64,000 bases of DNA, taken from assembly GCA_034408745.1 (NCBI GenBank), contig JAWXCM010000036.1:5083-69082 (forward strand). Reading direction: 5' to 3'. The translations under genes and the position numbers were made by a program. Source of the stretch: JAWXCM01 sp034408745. Lineage in GTDB: Bacteria > Acidobacteriota > Terriglobia > Bryobacterales > Bryobacteraceae. Shown here one piece after another: positions 1 to 8,763 of the stretch (position 1 is the stretch's first letter; every line of letters begins with the position of its first letter). A model generated the notes under the pieces. It saw only the letters and a program-made list of their open reading frames with translations, ran no database searches and was not told where the DNA came from.

Positions 1-2
1 AG

Positions 3-179
3 ATTCGACCGGAAGTGACGGTGGTCTCCGGCGGCGGGCGCGTGGTTGGAGTGCAGGCGCACCTGCTGTATGCCGGCTTTTACACGGTCGCTCTGCGCAT
101 GGGTCCATCCGCGGGCAACAACGCGTTCGACATTACCGCCGGCGGAGTGACACGCCGGCTAGTTATTGTGGCGAACTGA
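3..179 (+). CDS. C-terminal end of an exported repeat-type protein (partial)
   Basis: The first bases read open in one frame to a TGA at 177-179, giving 58 residues with no start in the window, so the gene enters from the left. The reading ends YAGFYTVALRMGPSAGNN followed by a Gly-Gly-Val beta-strand and LVIVAN. Short beta strands, a Y-x-V-x-L-R-M strand and a terminal hydrophobic strand resemble the Ig-like C-terminal domain (TIGR03437 type) very common in Solibacter relatives. That link is by eye only. The stop overlaps by 21 nt the 3' end of the protease on the opposite strand. Confidence 0.5.
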   Translation: MRPEVTVVSGGGRVVGVQAHLLYAGFYTVALRMGPSAGNNAFDITAGGVTRRLVIVAN

Positions 180-1043
180 ACCAGTCCGGCGCCCCACGAA
201 AACCACCAGGAGCCCGGCGGCGCAAAGCAGCACCGTTCCCGGCTCGGGTACCAGGAAACTTTCCACCCATTCCCCGGTCAAGTCGTCCACCAGGTTGGCG
301 TGTATGTTCGAATACTCCACGTTCGTCGCAACCGTTGTGGTCCGCGGCAAATCACCTGCGGAGGCGACTCCGACAATCTGGTTGCCGAACAGCATCGGGC
401 CGCCCGAATCCCCGCCGTTCACCAGCCCTTCGTCAGCGGCCGCTATGTTGAAGGTCGCCGAAATCAATAGTGGTTCGTCGGGCGTGGAGGCTCCGCTCAG
501 GGTGGTCAGGTACCCGTCAATGGTGTTCCTGGCCCAGTGGCGCACCGGGTTGGAAAAGTTGAGCGAAGGGACTTGCCCTCCCAGCCCAAACCGCCCGTAA
601 CCCACAATATCCACCCACGTTGCACCCGGTAAGCCGGTGGAAGTGATCCCGCCGTAGTCGCGCTTGATGCCGTAGATGGTGGCGTCCGTGGGAGCATTCA
701 CACTCAGTCGCAGAATCGCGACATCATACTCAGGAAGGTTGCCAACAGGGCTGGGCCTGGGGCCGTACTCTGGATGCAGATAGCTCTGGGACGCGGCGAT
801 TGTCACGCCTGAGCCTGGCGTTGAGAACGTCACCTGCCAGGAGGAGGCGCCTGAAACACAATGGCCAGCAGTCAGGATCAGGTCGGCCGCGATCAGCGAG
901 CCCGAGCATAGTCCGCTGTTGGAGTGTATAGCGACAACGCCGGTAAAAGCCGAAGCCCCGGTGGTGAATCCGGAGACGTTGGACTGGATGATGATCCCGA
1001 AAGAAGGGGCTGTTGCGAGTAATAAGAGGGCGAAGTACCGCAC
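159..1043 (-). CDS. secreted trypsin-like serine protease with PEP-CTERM anchor
   Basis: A chymotrypsin-fold (S1) protease of 294 residues. A hydrophobic signal peptide covers residues 1-16. The triad is visible: His61 in TAGHC, Asp107 in YDVAIL and Ser213 in GGDSGGP. The C-terminus carries VPEPG at 265-269, a hydrophobic stretch and a basic RR tail, which is the PEP-CTERM sorting signal used by exosortase systems. No exosortase gene lies in this window. The start is GTG at 1043. A substrate cannot be inferred; a role in the cell envelope or extracellular matrix fits the sorting signal. Confidence 0.9.
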   Translation of the reverse strand: MRYFALLLLATAPSFGIIIQSNVSGFTTGASAFTGVVAIHSNSGLCSGSLIAADLILTAGHCVSGASSWQVTFSTPGSGVTIAASQSYLHPEYGPRPSPVGNLPEYDVAILRLSVNAPTDATIYGIKRDYGGITSTGLPGATWVDIVGYGRFGLGGQVPSLNFSNPVRHWARNTIDGYLTTLSGASTPDEPLLISATFNIAAADEGLVNGGDSGGPMLFGNQIVGVASAGDLPRTTTVATNVEYSNIHANLVDDLTGEWVESFLVPEPGTVLLCAAGLLVVFVGRRTGSVRHNN

Positions 1044-1063
1044 GGTAAATACAGCGTACTTCG
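1031..1063. repeat. 8-bp inverted repeat across the protease start
   Basis: CGAAGTAC (1031-1038) and GTACTTCG (1056-1063) are perfect inverted arms separated by 17 nt. The GTG start of the PEP-CTERM protease (1041-1043) lies in the loop. It could form an mRNA hairpin hiding the start or act as a binding site; neither is shown. Confidence 0.4.
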
Positions 1064-1113
1064 TAACTGTGATTCTTCACAACGGTAATAAGCCTTAGGC
1101 AGTCAGGGTTAGC

Positions 1114-1131
1114 GGATGCTATCCTGACCGC
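1114..1131 (+). promoter_or_regulatory. putative leaderless promoter (-10 TATCCT) of the amidohydrolase
   Basis: TATCCT at 1120-1125 lies exactly 6 nt before the GTG start at 1132, and there is no Shine-Dalgarno sequence. A weak -35-like TAGGCA sits 18 nt upstream (1096-1101). Transcription would begin at or next to the start codon. The surrounding GGATGCTATCCTGA (1114-1127) recurs identically at 11339-11352, ahead of the transcarboxylase operon. Confidence 0.45.
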
Positions 1132-2571
1132 GTGCGAACAGGGACTTTGCTGCTGGTTTTGTGCCTTTGTGTAACGGCGCAGAGCCTTCAGATTCGAAAC
1201 GTGACTGTAATTGATGCCGCGGGCGCCCGGCCCGGACAGACCGTCTCGATCACCGGAGGGCGCATTGTGAGCGTGCTGCCAGCGGGCCGCGGAGCCAGCG
1301 GCGGTATCGACGGAACCGGCAAATTCCTGATTCCCGGCCTCTGGGATATGCACGTCCACCTGTGGGAAACGGACCCGATGCAGAACCTGTACGTGGCGAC
1401 CGGGGTGCTCGGCGTACGGGATATGGGCAGCGATTTTGAGCGCACGAAAAAGCTCCGGGCCGACATCATTTCGGGGCGGGTGATCGGGCCGCGAATCTAC
1501 ACGTCGGGCGCCGTGCTCGACGGGGCTGGGTCGCAGATGAAACAGGCCCCGGTGCTGGAATGTCCGACGCCAGAAGCGGCGCGCCAGGCAGTGGACAAGC
1601 TGGAAAAATCGCCCACCGATTTCGTAAAGCTGCTCTCCGGATTGACTCCCGACGCCTATCGAGCCGCCGCACAGAGAGCGCGGGTGATCCGAATGCCGTT
1701 TGCCGGTCATCTGCCGGAAGGCGTCACCGCGGAGGACGCCATCGGCGCGCGACAGCGCAGCATTGAGCATATGTTCGGCATTCCCATGTCCTGCACCCCT
1801 CTGGAGAACTCGCTGCGGGAGCAGCGGGCCGAAGCGATCCGGAAGAAGGACCGGGCCGCATTGGCTTCGATTCGTAAGAGGATGTATGAGACGTTCAGCC
1901 CAGGCCTCGCCAATCGGCTGTTCCACGATATGGCGCGGTACGACGTCTGGCAGGCGCCGACCCTCACCCTGTGGCAGCGAATGGACCTTCAAAACCTGGA
2001 CAGGCTGGCCACCGCGCCCGAACTGAAGTATGTGCCGGAGGCGGTCCGCAAAACCTGGGCCGATCCGCGTAAGGATGCCGAAGGCGTGAAGCCGGAGCGT
2101 ATGGCCGAACTGAAGCAGGAATACGAGTTCCATGCGCGGCTGGCGAAGATCATCTGGGGCTCGGGCGCCGGCGTGCTTGCGGGCACCGACACGGGCGACC
2201 CGTACGTCGTGCCGGGCTTCGCACTTCACGATGAACTCGAAGCCATGGTCGAAGCCGGGATCCCGGCTGACGAAGTGCTGAAACTGGCCACCGCGGCTCC
2301 GGCGAAGTACTTCGGAATCGAAGCGACGCACGGGTCGGTGGCAAAGGGCAAGACGGCCGATCTGGTGCTGCTGGATGCCGACCCTCTGCAGGACATCCGC
2401 AACACACGGCGCATCTCGGCCGTCGTATCGAATGGCAGGCTTCTTGGACGCAAGTGTCTCGACGCACTGCTCGAGGGCAAACAAACCGGGTGTCCGGCGT
2501 CGGCAGTCCCGGCGGCCGCGCCCGAGAAGAAGAAGAAAGCAACACATGCCGTTCCGCGTACTAAGCGCTGA
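1132..2571 (+). CDS. secreted amidohydrolase (imidazolonepropionase-like family)
   Basis: A metal-dependent hydrolase of 479 residues. A signal peptide (about residues 1-18) indicates export. The amidohydrolase metal ligands are all recognisable: H74-x-H76 in MHVHL, Lys166 in FVKLLSG (the usual carbamylated lysine), His193 in AGHLPEG, His213 in IEHMFG, and an Asp near residue 350 in AGTDTGDP. The C-terminus is Lys/Ala/Pro-rich and looks disordered. Members of this family act as prolidases, iminohydrolases or amide hydrolases; the substrate is not evident. The GTG start at 1132 is leaderless. The end overlaps the next gene by 26 nt, suggesting translational coupling. Confidence 0.85.
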   Translation: MRTGTLLLVLCLCVTAQSLQIRNVTVIDAAGARPGQTVSITGGRIVSVLPAGRGASGGIDGTGKFLIPGLWDMHVHLWETDPMQNLYVATGVLGVRDMGSDFERTKKLRADIISGRVIGPRIYTSGAVLDGAGSQMKQAPVLECPTPEAARQAVDKLEKSPTDFVKLLSGLTPDAYRAAAQRARVIRMPFAGHLPEGVTAEDAIGARQRSIEHMFGIPMSCTPLENSLREQRAEAIRKKDRAALASIRKRMYETFSPGLANRLFHDMARYDVWQAPTLTLWQRMDLQNLDRLATAPELKYVPEAVRKTWADPRKDAEGVKPERMAELKQEYEFHARLAKIIWGSGAGVLAGTDTGDPYVVPGFALHDELEAMVEAGIPADEVLKLATAAPAKYFGIEATHGSVAKGKTADLVLLDADPLQDIRNTRRISAVVSNGRLLGRKCLDALLEGKQTGCPASAVPAAAPEKKKKATHAVPRTKR

Positions 2572-3403
2572 AGCTCGCTCCATTCTCAGTCCCACCACCG
2601 GCTTCATCAAAGAGGCAGGGTTCACGCATTCGTTGACTCCGGCCCGAAACTGCACCTACGGGTGCTCCTACTGCTACGTGCCCACAATGCGAATCTATGC
2701 TGGTCTGCGGCGTGAGGACTGGGAGCACTGGGGCGAGTTCACCACCTTCAAACACAATGCCGCAAAGCTGCTGCAGCGTGCCGTTCGGCAACACGCGTCG
2801 GTGTACTGCTCACCACTGGTCGACCCCTGGCAGCCGGCCGAAGAGCAACAAAGGATGATGCCGGCGATTCTGGAGGCTTTGGCCCAGGGTCCTCCGCGGC
2901 TGATCACGTTTCAGACGCGCAGTCCAGGGATCATGCGGGATCTCGACTTACTGCTGGTGCTGGCCCGCAAGACCGACGTGCGCGTGAGCTTCTCCATCAC
3001 CACCGACCGCGACGACGTCCGCCGCATGTACGAGCCGCACTGCGAAACGAACCCATTGCGGCTGGCGGCAATCCGTCAGTTGACCGCTGCCGGCATCCGC
3101 ACGTTCGCCACGCTCGCGCCGATCCTGCCGTGCAATCCGGAAATGCTGGTGGAAGCCGCGGCGGAGGCGTCGGCCGAAGATTTTGTCGGCGATCCGCTGC
3201 ACATTCGGGCGACGAAGCGCACCGGCGCGACCACACGGCCGGCAGCCGCCCGCATCGCCGCGCAGCACGGGCACGAGCAGTGGTTCGAACCGGCGTTTCA
3301 GAATGAAGTAGTAGAGCGAATCCGCGCCGCTGCTCACCGGCACGGGCGGCGATTCGAGACGGGTCCGGAGGGATTCTCATGGCTGTCGCAGATCTCGCGA
3401 TGA
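2546..3403 (+). CDS. SplB-like / Rv2578c-type radical SAM protein
   Basis: A 285-residue radical SAM enzyme. The [4Fe-4S] motif is C36-x3-C40-x2-C43 (CTYGCSYC), followed by the barrel and a PLVDPWQPAE segment typical of the SplB-related proteins found widely in bacteria. The reaction is unknown; relatives are often annotated as DNA-photoproduct-lyase-like. I chose the ATG at 2546 because a purine-rich AGAAGAAGAAAG lies just upstream and the Cys motif then falls near the N-terminus as usual; an in-frame upstream start would only add residues read in another frame of the amidohydrolase. It overlaps both neighbours by about 25 nt, so the three genes are probably co-translated. Confidence 0.8.
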   Translation: MPFRVLSAEARSILSPTTGFIKEAGFTHSLTPARNCTYGCSYCYVPTMRIYAGLRREDWEHWGEFTTFKHNAAKLLQRAVRQHASVYCSPLVDPWQPAEEQQRMMPAILEALAQGPPRLITFQTRSPGIMRDLDLLLVLARKTDVRVSFSITTDRDDVRRMYEPHCETNPLRLAAIRQLTAAGIRTFATLAPILPCNPEMLVEAAAEASAEDFVGDPLHIRATKRTGATTRPAAARIAAQHGHEQWFEPAFQNEVVERIRAAAHRHGRRFETGPEGFSWLSQISR

Positions 3404-4923
3404 AAAACGAAGTGTTGGCCCGTCTGGGCATTGGGCACGACAACCCCGGCGCCCACAACGGCGCGTGGCTCGACACTGCAGGCGATCTGCTGGTGTCGCT
3501 GGATCCGAGCGATGGCACGCCGCTCGGCAAAGTGCGGATGGCTGGCGCCGACGACTATGAGGCAGTGATGGCGCGCGCAGTGGACGTGTTCGCGCGCTGG
3601 CGCATGTTCCCCGCCCCGCAGCGCGGCGCTGTCGTGCGCGAGATCGGCGAAGAACTGCGGCGGCACAAGGCCGACCTGGGCGCGCTGGTCTCCATGGAGA
3701 TGGGCAAGATCCTGCAGGAAGGGCTCGGCGAAGTGCAGGAGATGATCGACATCGCCGACTTTGCCTGCGGCCTGTCGCGCCAGTTGTACGGCCTGTCGAT
3801 GCACAGCGAACGCGCGCAACACCGTATGTTTGAGCAATGGCATCCGCTCGGCGTGGTGGGCGTCATCACGGCGTTCAACTTCCCTGTTGCGGTGTGGGCG
3901 TGGAATGCGCTGCTCGCGGCTGTGTGTGGCGACTGCGTGGTTTGGAAGCCGTCGCCCGAAACGCCGCTGACCGCCATCGCGGTGCAGAAGATCTGCAATG
4001 CGGTGCTGGAACGGCATGGCTGGCAGGGCGTGTTCGGACTGGTGATCGGCGACGTCCCGGTGGTGGGTGAGCGCATGTTATCCGACGCACGGCTGCCGTT
4101 GATCAGCGCCACCGGCTCCACCGCCATGGGGCGGCGTGTGGCCGAGGTGGTGGGCCGGCGGCTGGGTCGAACGCTGCTGGAGTTGGGCGGCAACAACGGG
4201 TTGATCGTGATGCCGGACGCGAGCCTCGACATGGTGCTTCGAGCCGCGTTGTTCGGCGCGGTCGGCACGGCAGGACAGCGCTGCACGTCGATTCGCAGGC
4301 TGTTCCTGCACCGCAGCATCGCCGCCGCCATGACGAAGAAGCTGATGGCCGCCTGGAAGCAGGTATGCATCGGCTCGCCGCTGGACCCGTCGACGCTGAT
4401 GGGTCCGCTGGTGAACGCGGCCGCGGTCGACCGGATGCAGGACGGTCTGCGGCGGATTCGCGAGCAGGGCGGCGAGATCCTGTACGGCGGCAACCGGCTG
4501 GCCGGCAACTACGTGGAACCGTGCCTGGTGCGGGCTCGCGCGGACATGCCGATTGTGCGCGAGGAGATCTTCGCACCCATCCTGTATCTGATCGAGTTCG
4601 ACGAACTGGACCAGGCGATTACGTGGCACAACGATGTGCCGCAGGGCCTGTCGTCAGCCATCTTCACGGAGAGCATGCGCTCCGCCGAGACGTTCCTGAG
4701 CGCGCGGGGCAGCGACTGCGGAATTGCCAACGTGAACATCGGGACCAGCGGCGCCGAGATCGGCGGGGCGTTCGGCGGCGAGAAGGACACGGGCGGCGGA
4801 CGCGAATCGGGCAGCGATGCGTGGAAGGCTTACATGCGCCGCCAGACCGTCACTGTCAACTGGTCGACCGAGTTGCCGCTGGCTCAGGGAATCGAGTTCC
4901 CGGCAAGCCACACCAGCGAGTAG
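3379..4923 (+). CDS. ALDH7-type aldehyde dehydrogenase (alpha-aminoadipate semialdehyde dehydrogenase-like)
   Basis: A 514-residue NAD(P)-dependent aldehyde dehydrogenase. Glu268 in LLELGGNNG and the catalytic Cys302 in GTAGQRCTS are in place. The GGNN signature, the GTAGQRCTS form and the overall sequence match the antiquitin/ALDH7 group, which oxidises 2-aminoadipate-6-semialdehyde in lysine breakdown. GGAGG lies about 8 nt before the ATG at 3379, favouring it over the ATG at 3400. No other lysine catabolism gene is nearby, so the pathway assignment rests on family resemblance. It overlaps the radical SAM gene by 25 nt. Confidence 0.85.
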   Translation: MAVADLAMKNEVLARLGIGHDNPGAHNGAWLDTAGDLLVSLDPSDGTPLGKVRMAGADDYEAVMARAVDVFARWRMFPAPQRGAVVREIGEELRRHKADLGALVSMEMGKILQEGLGEVQEMIDIADFACGLSRQLYGLSMHSERAQHRMFEQWHPLGVVGVITAFNFPVAVWAWNALLAAVCGDCVVWKPSPETPLTAIAVQKICNAVLERHGWQGVFGLVIGDVPVVGERMLSDARLPLISATGSTAMGRRVAEVVGRRLGRTLLELGGNNGLIVMPDASLDMVLRAALFGAVGTAGQRCTSIRRLFLHRSIAAAMTKKLMAAWKQVCIGSPLDPSTLMGPLVNAAAVDRMQDGLRRIREQGGEILYGGNRLAGNYVEPCLVRARADMPIVREEIFAPILYLIEFDELDQAITWHNDVPQGLSSAIFTESMRSAETFLSARGSDCGIANVNIGTSGAEIGGAFGGEKDTGGGRESGSDAWKAYMRRQTVTVNWSTELPLAQGIEFPASHTSE

Positions 4924-5639
4924 ACCACTTCCGTCCAGCCGATCTGTTTCAGGTTGAGCGTGCGGGTCGGCCGGAAGCCGTACCACAAGGCTCGGGTAAT
5001 GGCCGGAAGGTAGCCGGCTGGTGTCGCCCATCCGACACGCCCCGTCGCTCCCAACAGCACCACGGCACTGAGCAGAAACAGATGGTACGAGATGCAGTAG
5101 CGGCGAATGGAAGCCGCCGCTTCAGGTGTCTTCGCGTGTGCCGTTTTGACGCGCATTTTGACGTAGAACACCGTGCCGGTGAAGTAGAGCAGGGCGAGGG
5201 CGTACAGTATCCCGGCGCGCCCGTCGATGCGCCCGGTCGCTACGTAATACGCGGCAGGGGCATTCAGCATGGACGCCGAGACGGCGATCAGCTCACCGGT
5301 AAGCGTTCGGGCACCACCGGTCATGGCGGCCTCCGCCTGCCACGTCAGCACCACAGCGGCGATTGCACCGAAGCCGAGCAGCGCGGGATACTCCGGCAAC
5401 AGGAACACGCCTGCAAACACGCTGGCGGCCAGGAGCGTGATGCCGCCGCGGCCCTTGCGGCTGATCGGCTGCGCTCGGCGGATATTGCGCCAGGCCTCCA
5501 GGAACGGCTCGCGGGCAAGGAACAGCAGAAGCGCGGAAGTCACGAACAGCAACGCGTGCGCAGAGAACTGGCCCGCCGCGATCAGCCCCAGCGCGAGCGG
5601 CAAAAAGAACATTCCCCAGGAACCGTGTTCCTTCGGCAT
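4884..5639 (-). CDS. YwiC-like integral membrane protein
   Basis: A 251-residue membrane protein opening with PKEHGSWGMFF, the hallmark of the YwiC family. About six to seven hydrophobic helices follow. Function is unknown in the family; B. subtilis ywiC lies beside fnr/nar genes, but nothing similar is near here. The 3' end overlaps the aldehyde dehydrogenase tail by 40 nt on the other strand. The ATG at 5639 is only 20 nt from the divergent trmFO start, so both promoters must fit inside or beyond this gap. Confidence 0.8.
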   Translation of the reverse strand: MPKEHGSWGMFFLPLALGLIAAGQFSAHALLFVTSALLLFLAREPFLEAWRNIRRAQPISRKGRGGITLLAASVFAGVFLLPEYPALLGFGAIAAVVLTWQAEAAMTGGARTLTGELIAVSASMLNAPAAYYVATGRIDGRAGILYALALLYFTGTVFYVKMRVKTAHAKTPEAAASIRRYCISYHLFLLSAVVLLGATGRVGWATPAGYLPAITRALWYGFRPTRTLNLKQIGWTEVVYSLVWLAGNSIP

Positions 5640-5645
5640 AAACGC

Positions 5646-5659
5646 TATCCTCGAATCAG
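5646..5659 (+). promoter_or_regulatory. possible -10 element (TATCCT) of trmFO
   Basis: TATCCT at 5646-5651 ends 8 nt before the GTG of trmFO, placing the transcription start within 1-2 nt of the start codon. No Shine-Dalgarno sequence is visible. The element overlaps the upstream region and first codons of the divergent YwiC gene. Confidence 0.3.
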
Positions 5660-7000
5660 GTGAACAGCAGGATCATTCACATTATCGGTGCCGGGCTTGC
5701 GGGAACCGAAGCGGCGTGGCAGGTGGCCCGAACCGGTCTGCACTGTGTCCTGTGGGAGATGCGTCCCGTTCGCATGACTCCGGCGCACAAGACGGACCAG
5801 TTTGCCGAACTGGTGTGCTCCAATTCGCTCAAGAGCGAGTCGGAGAATACCGCACCCTGGCTGCTGAAGCAGGAGCTGCGGAAGCTCGATTCACTAGCAA
5901 TGCGGGCCGCGGCAGTGGCGAGGGTGCCGGGCGGACACGCACTCACCGTCGACCGCGACGTGTTCTCGGGCGAGATCGCGCGGATGCTGGAAGAGACCGG
6001 ACGGGTGGAAGTGCGGCGCGAAGAAGTGACGCGCATCCCCGACGAAGGCATCGTGATTGTGGCGTCGGGGCCGCTGACCAGCGATGCGCTTTCAGAAGAC
6101 ATCGTGCGCATTACCGGAAGCGGCAGGCTCTACTTCTACGACGCCATCAGCCCCATCGTCGACGCCGACACCATCGATTTCAAGATTGCCTTCCGGGCGT
6201 CACGGTACGGCAAGTCGCTGGACGGCGGCGACGATTACGTCAACTGCCCGATGAACAAAGCCCAGTATGAGACGTTCGTCGACGCGGTGCTGACGGCCGA
6301 TTCCTACCAGTCCCACTTCGACGAGAAGGTCCCCTTCTTCGAGGCTTGCCTGCCGGTGGAGGAGCTGGCCCGGCGGGGTCGGGAGACGCTGCGATTCGGT
6401 CCGCTGAAGCCGGTCGGGCTTACCGATCCGCGCACGGGACGCTGGCCCTGGGCTGTGGTGCAACTGCGTCAGGAGAACCTGCGCGCGGCCAGCTACAACA
6501 TGGTCGGGTTCCAGAACCACCTGCGGTTCGGTGAGCAGAAGCGAATCTTCCGCCTGATCCCCGGCCTCGAAAACGCCGAGTTCCTCCGCTACGGGCAGAT
6601 CCACCGCAACACGTACATCAATGCGCCGTCGCTCCTGACCGCGTCTCTGCAGTTGCAGTCCGATCCGCGCATCTTCTTCGCCGGACAGATTTCGGGCGTC
6701 GAGGGTTATATGGAAGCTATCTCCACCGGCCTGTCGGCAGGCAAGTTCGCAGCGGCGTATGCGCGCGGTGAATCGCTTCGCCCGTGGCCGAGGGAGACGG
6801 CGCTCGGCTCCCTGACCCACTACCTCACCCACGCCGATGCGAAAAACTACCAGCCCGCCAACATCACTTTCGACCTGCTGCCTGTGCTCGACGAACCGAC
6901 GCGAAAGCGCCTGAGCAATGACAGGAAGGCGCGTCACGCGGAGGTTTGCCGCCGGGCTCTGACAGCGATCGACGAGCATTTGGCGGTGGCCTGTGTCTGA
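5660..7000 (+). CDS. trmFO: tRNA (uracil-54-C5) methyltransferase, folate/FAD-dependent
   Basis: TrmFO makes ribothymidine at tRNA position 54 using methylenetetrahydrofolate and FAD. The 446-residue protein starts with the dinucleotide-binding HIIGAGLAGTEAAWQ and carries the family signatures EMRPVRMTPAHKT, ELVCSNSLKSE, NCPMNKAQYE and GQISGVEGYMEA. Length is normal for the family. It starts with GTG and overlaps xerC by 8 nt, a pairing (trmFO-xerC/D) seen in many Gram-positives and Acidobacteria. Confidence 0.95.
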   Translation: MNSRIIHIIGAGLAGTEAAWQVARTGLHCVLWEMRPVRMTPAHKTDQFAELVCSNSLKSESENTAPWLLKQELRKLDSLAMRAAAVARVPGGHALTVDRDVFSGEIARMLEETGRVEVRREEVTRIPDEGIVIVASGPLTSDALSEDIVRITGSGRLYFYDAISPIVDADTIDFKIAFRASRYGKSLDGGDDYVNCPMNKAQYETFVDAVLTADSYQSHFDEKVPFFEACLPVEELARRGRETLRFGPLKPVGLTDPRTGRWPWAVVQLRQENLRAASYNMVGFQNHLRFGEQKRIFRLIPGLENAEFLRYGQIHRNTYINAPSLLTASLQLQSDPRIFFAGQISGVEGYMEAISTGLSAGKFAAAYARGESLRPWPRETALGSLTHYLTHADAKNYQPANITFDLLPVLDEPTRKRLSNDRKARHAEVCRRALTAIDEHLAVACV

Positions 7001-7901
7001 CGGCTTGCCGGTCCTTGTCGATGGCTACCTCGCTTCTCTGGCGCGGGAGAACGCGTCGGCGCATACCATTCGGAACTACGGCGTCGACCTCAACGCCTGG
7101 GTCGCGTTCCTGACGCCGCCGGATGGGGAGCCGCCTTTGGTCACGGAGCTCGACGTCCTGACCATGCGCGAGTGGCTGGCGAGCCTCTACGACAAAGAGC
7201 TGGAAACCAGCAGCGTGCGGCGCAAGCTGGCGGCGGTACGGTCGTTTCTAAAATGGGCGGAGCGACAGGGGCTGGTACAGCGAAACGTGGCCAGGCTGGT
7301 TCGAACCCCGAAGATGATCCAGCGATTGCCCGCGGTGCCTTCACCCGAGACCGCAAGTCACCTTCTCGATTCGGTGAAGGAGCAGGCCGCCGAGACGGAT
7401 CGGCCACACCCGGCGCGCGACCTCGCCATCTTTGAGCTGCTCTACGGATGCGGACTGCGGGTCTCGGAACTGGTGGGTTTGAACCTGCGGGACATCGACC
7501 TGAATGAACGGTGGATGCGTGTCCGCGGCAAAGGCCGCAAAGAACGTGAGGTGCCCTACGGAGAACGTGCCGCTGACGCGCTGCTTCGATGGCTGGAAGC
7601 GCGCTCGCCGTCCGATCCGGCGGAGGTGGCGGTGTTCCTCAACCACCATGGCCGCCGATTGACGGACCGGAGTGTCCGCCGCGTGGTTCGGTTCTATTCC
7701 GATCAGGTGCTGGGGGATTCGTCGATTCACCCGCACACGTTCCGCCACGCCTACGCGACGCACATGCTGGCGTCGGGAGCGGACCTGCGCGCCATCCAGG
7801 AATTGCTGGGTCACGCGCGGCTTTCCACTACTCAGAAATACACACAGGTGGCACTTTCAGACCTGATGCGAGTCTACGATAAATGCCATCCCAGGGCCTG
7901 A
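6993..7901 (+). CDS. xerC: site-specific tyrosine recombinase XerC/XerD
   Basis: A 302-residue tyrosine recombinase with an N-terminal SAM-like core-binding domain (about 1-100) and a C-terminal catalytic domain. Catalytic residues are complete: Arg156 (CGLRVSEL), Lys180 (RGKGRKE), His248 and Arg251 (HTFRHAYATH), His274 (LLGHARL) and Tyr283 (KYTQV). It resolves chromosome dimers at dif. Length and location after trmFO favour a housekeeping Xer protein over a phage integrase. The start is GTG at 6993, inside the trmFO end. XerC versus XerD cannot be decided from this window. Confidence 0.92.
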   Translation: MSDGLPVLVDGYLASLARENASAHTIRNYGVDLNAWVAFLTPPDGEPPLVTELDVLTMREWLASLYDKELETSSVRRKLAAVRSFLKWAERQGLVQRNVARLVRTPKMIQRLPAVPSPETASHLLDSVKEQAAETDRPHPARDLAIFELLYGCGLRVSELVGLNLRDIDLNERWMRVRGKGRKEREVPYGERAADALLRWLEARSPSDPAEVAVFLNHHGRRLTDRSVRRVVRFYSDQVLGDSSIHPHTFRHAYATHMLASGADLRAIQELLGHARLSTTQKYTQVALSDLMRVYDKCHPRA

Positions 7902-7907
7902 GAATCG

Positions 7908-8303
7908 ATGCTGGCTGAAGATTTCGATCAGATCGTGGAGCGCGCGTACCGGCGAATCCCCGCCCGTTTCCGACGGCGGATGGAGAACGTCGCGGTGGTG
8001 GTGGAAGACGGGCCGTCGCCGGATCAGCTGTCCCGCGGGAGGGTGCCTCGAGGGGACACCCTGCTCGGGTTGTATGAGGGTCGTCCACTGCGATACCGAA
8101 GCGTGTCGGAGGGATTCGCACTGCCCGACCGCATCACCATATTCCAGCGGCCACACGAAGCCATCGCGCGGGACCGGCAGGAGCTGGAGCGGCTGGTCGA
8201 ACAAACGCTGTGGCACGAAATCGCGCATTATTTTGGCATGAATGAGCGCGAGGTGCGTGCCGCGGAGCGCCACCGCCGGATGCGTCGACTATGGCCCCAT
8301 TGA
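7908..8303 (+). CDS. small zincin-like metallopeptidase
   Basis: A 131-residue single-domain protein of the PF06262 type (minimal zincin). The zinc motif HEIAHYFGMNE near residues 104-114 fits HExxHxxGxxE. The function of this widespread family is not known. It sits 6 nt after xerC and overlaps tadA by 13 nt, so it is probably in the same transcript. Confidence 0.82.
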   Translation: MLAEDFDQIVERAYRRIPARFRRRMENVAVVVEDGPSPDQLSRGRVPRGDTLLGLYEGRPLRYRSVSEGFALPDRITIFQRPHEAIARDRQELERLVEQTLWHEIAHYFGMNEREVRAAERHRRMRRLWPH

Positions 8304-8749
8304 GCTCCGACGAGCAGTTCATGCGCGAGGCCCTGGCGCTGGCCTCGATCGCTGAGGCCGCCGGAGAGGTTCCTGTCGGCGCCGTGGTCGTCGCCGGCGG
8401 CGTAATCATCGGCCGCGGAAGCAACAGCCCGGCCGGCAGCAGCGATCCCACCGCACACGCCGAGATGCAGGCGATCCGGGAGGCGTCCCGCGCGACTGGG
8501 AATTACCGGCTGGCGGAAGCCGACCTGTACGTGACGCTGGAACCCTGCCCGATGTGTGCCGGAGCGCTGGTGCACGCCCGAATTCGCAGACTGGTGTTCG
8601 GCGCCCGCGATCTCAGGTTCGGTGCCGTTCGCAGCAAATTCCGAATCGCCGACTCCGATCTGCTGAACCACCGGGTGGAGGTTGTGGAGGGAGTACTGGC
8701 CACCGAATGCGTCGCACGGATGCGCGAATTCTTTGGGAAAAAGCGTTAA
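8291..8749 (+). CDS. tadA: tRNA-specific adenosine deaminase
   Basis: TadA deaminates adenosine 34 to inosine in the wobble position of tRNA-Arg(ACG). The 152-residue protein carries the deaminase zinc site: His56 and Glu58 (HAE) plus Cys86 and Cys89 (EPCPMC). FGARDLRFGAVRS matches the TadA-specific region. Length is normal. It ends the trmFO-xerC-zincin-tadA run. Confidence 0.93.
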   Translation: MAPLSSDEQFMREALALASIAEAAGEVPVGAVVVAGGVIIGRGSNSPAGSSDPTAHAEMQAIREASRATGNYRLAEADLYVTLEPCPMCAGALVHARIRRLVFGARDLRFGAVRSKFRIADSDLLNHRVEVVEGVLATECVARMREFFGKKR

Positions 8750-8763
8750 GTATCACACCAGTA

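Noticed and set aside
730..2655. 641-codon minus-strand open frame across the amidohydrolase and radical SAM genes
   Set aside because: It is a GC-rich shadow: composition is Arg/Pro/His-heavy without recognisable domains, while the plus-strand frames show full catalytic motifs.
6993..7901. tyrosine recombinase as an integrase of a mobile element
   Set aside because: Length, motif set and the trmFO-xerC-tadA setting fit a housekeeping Xer protein; there are no attachment repeats, tRNA or cargo genes.
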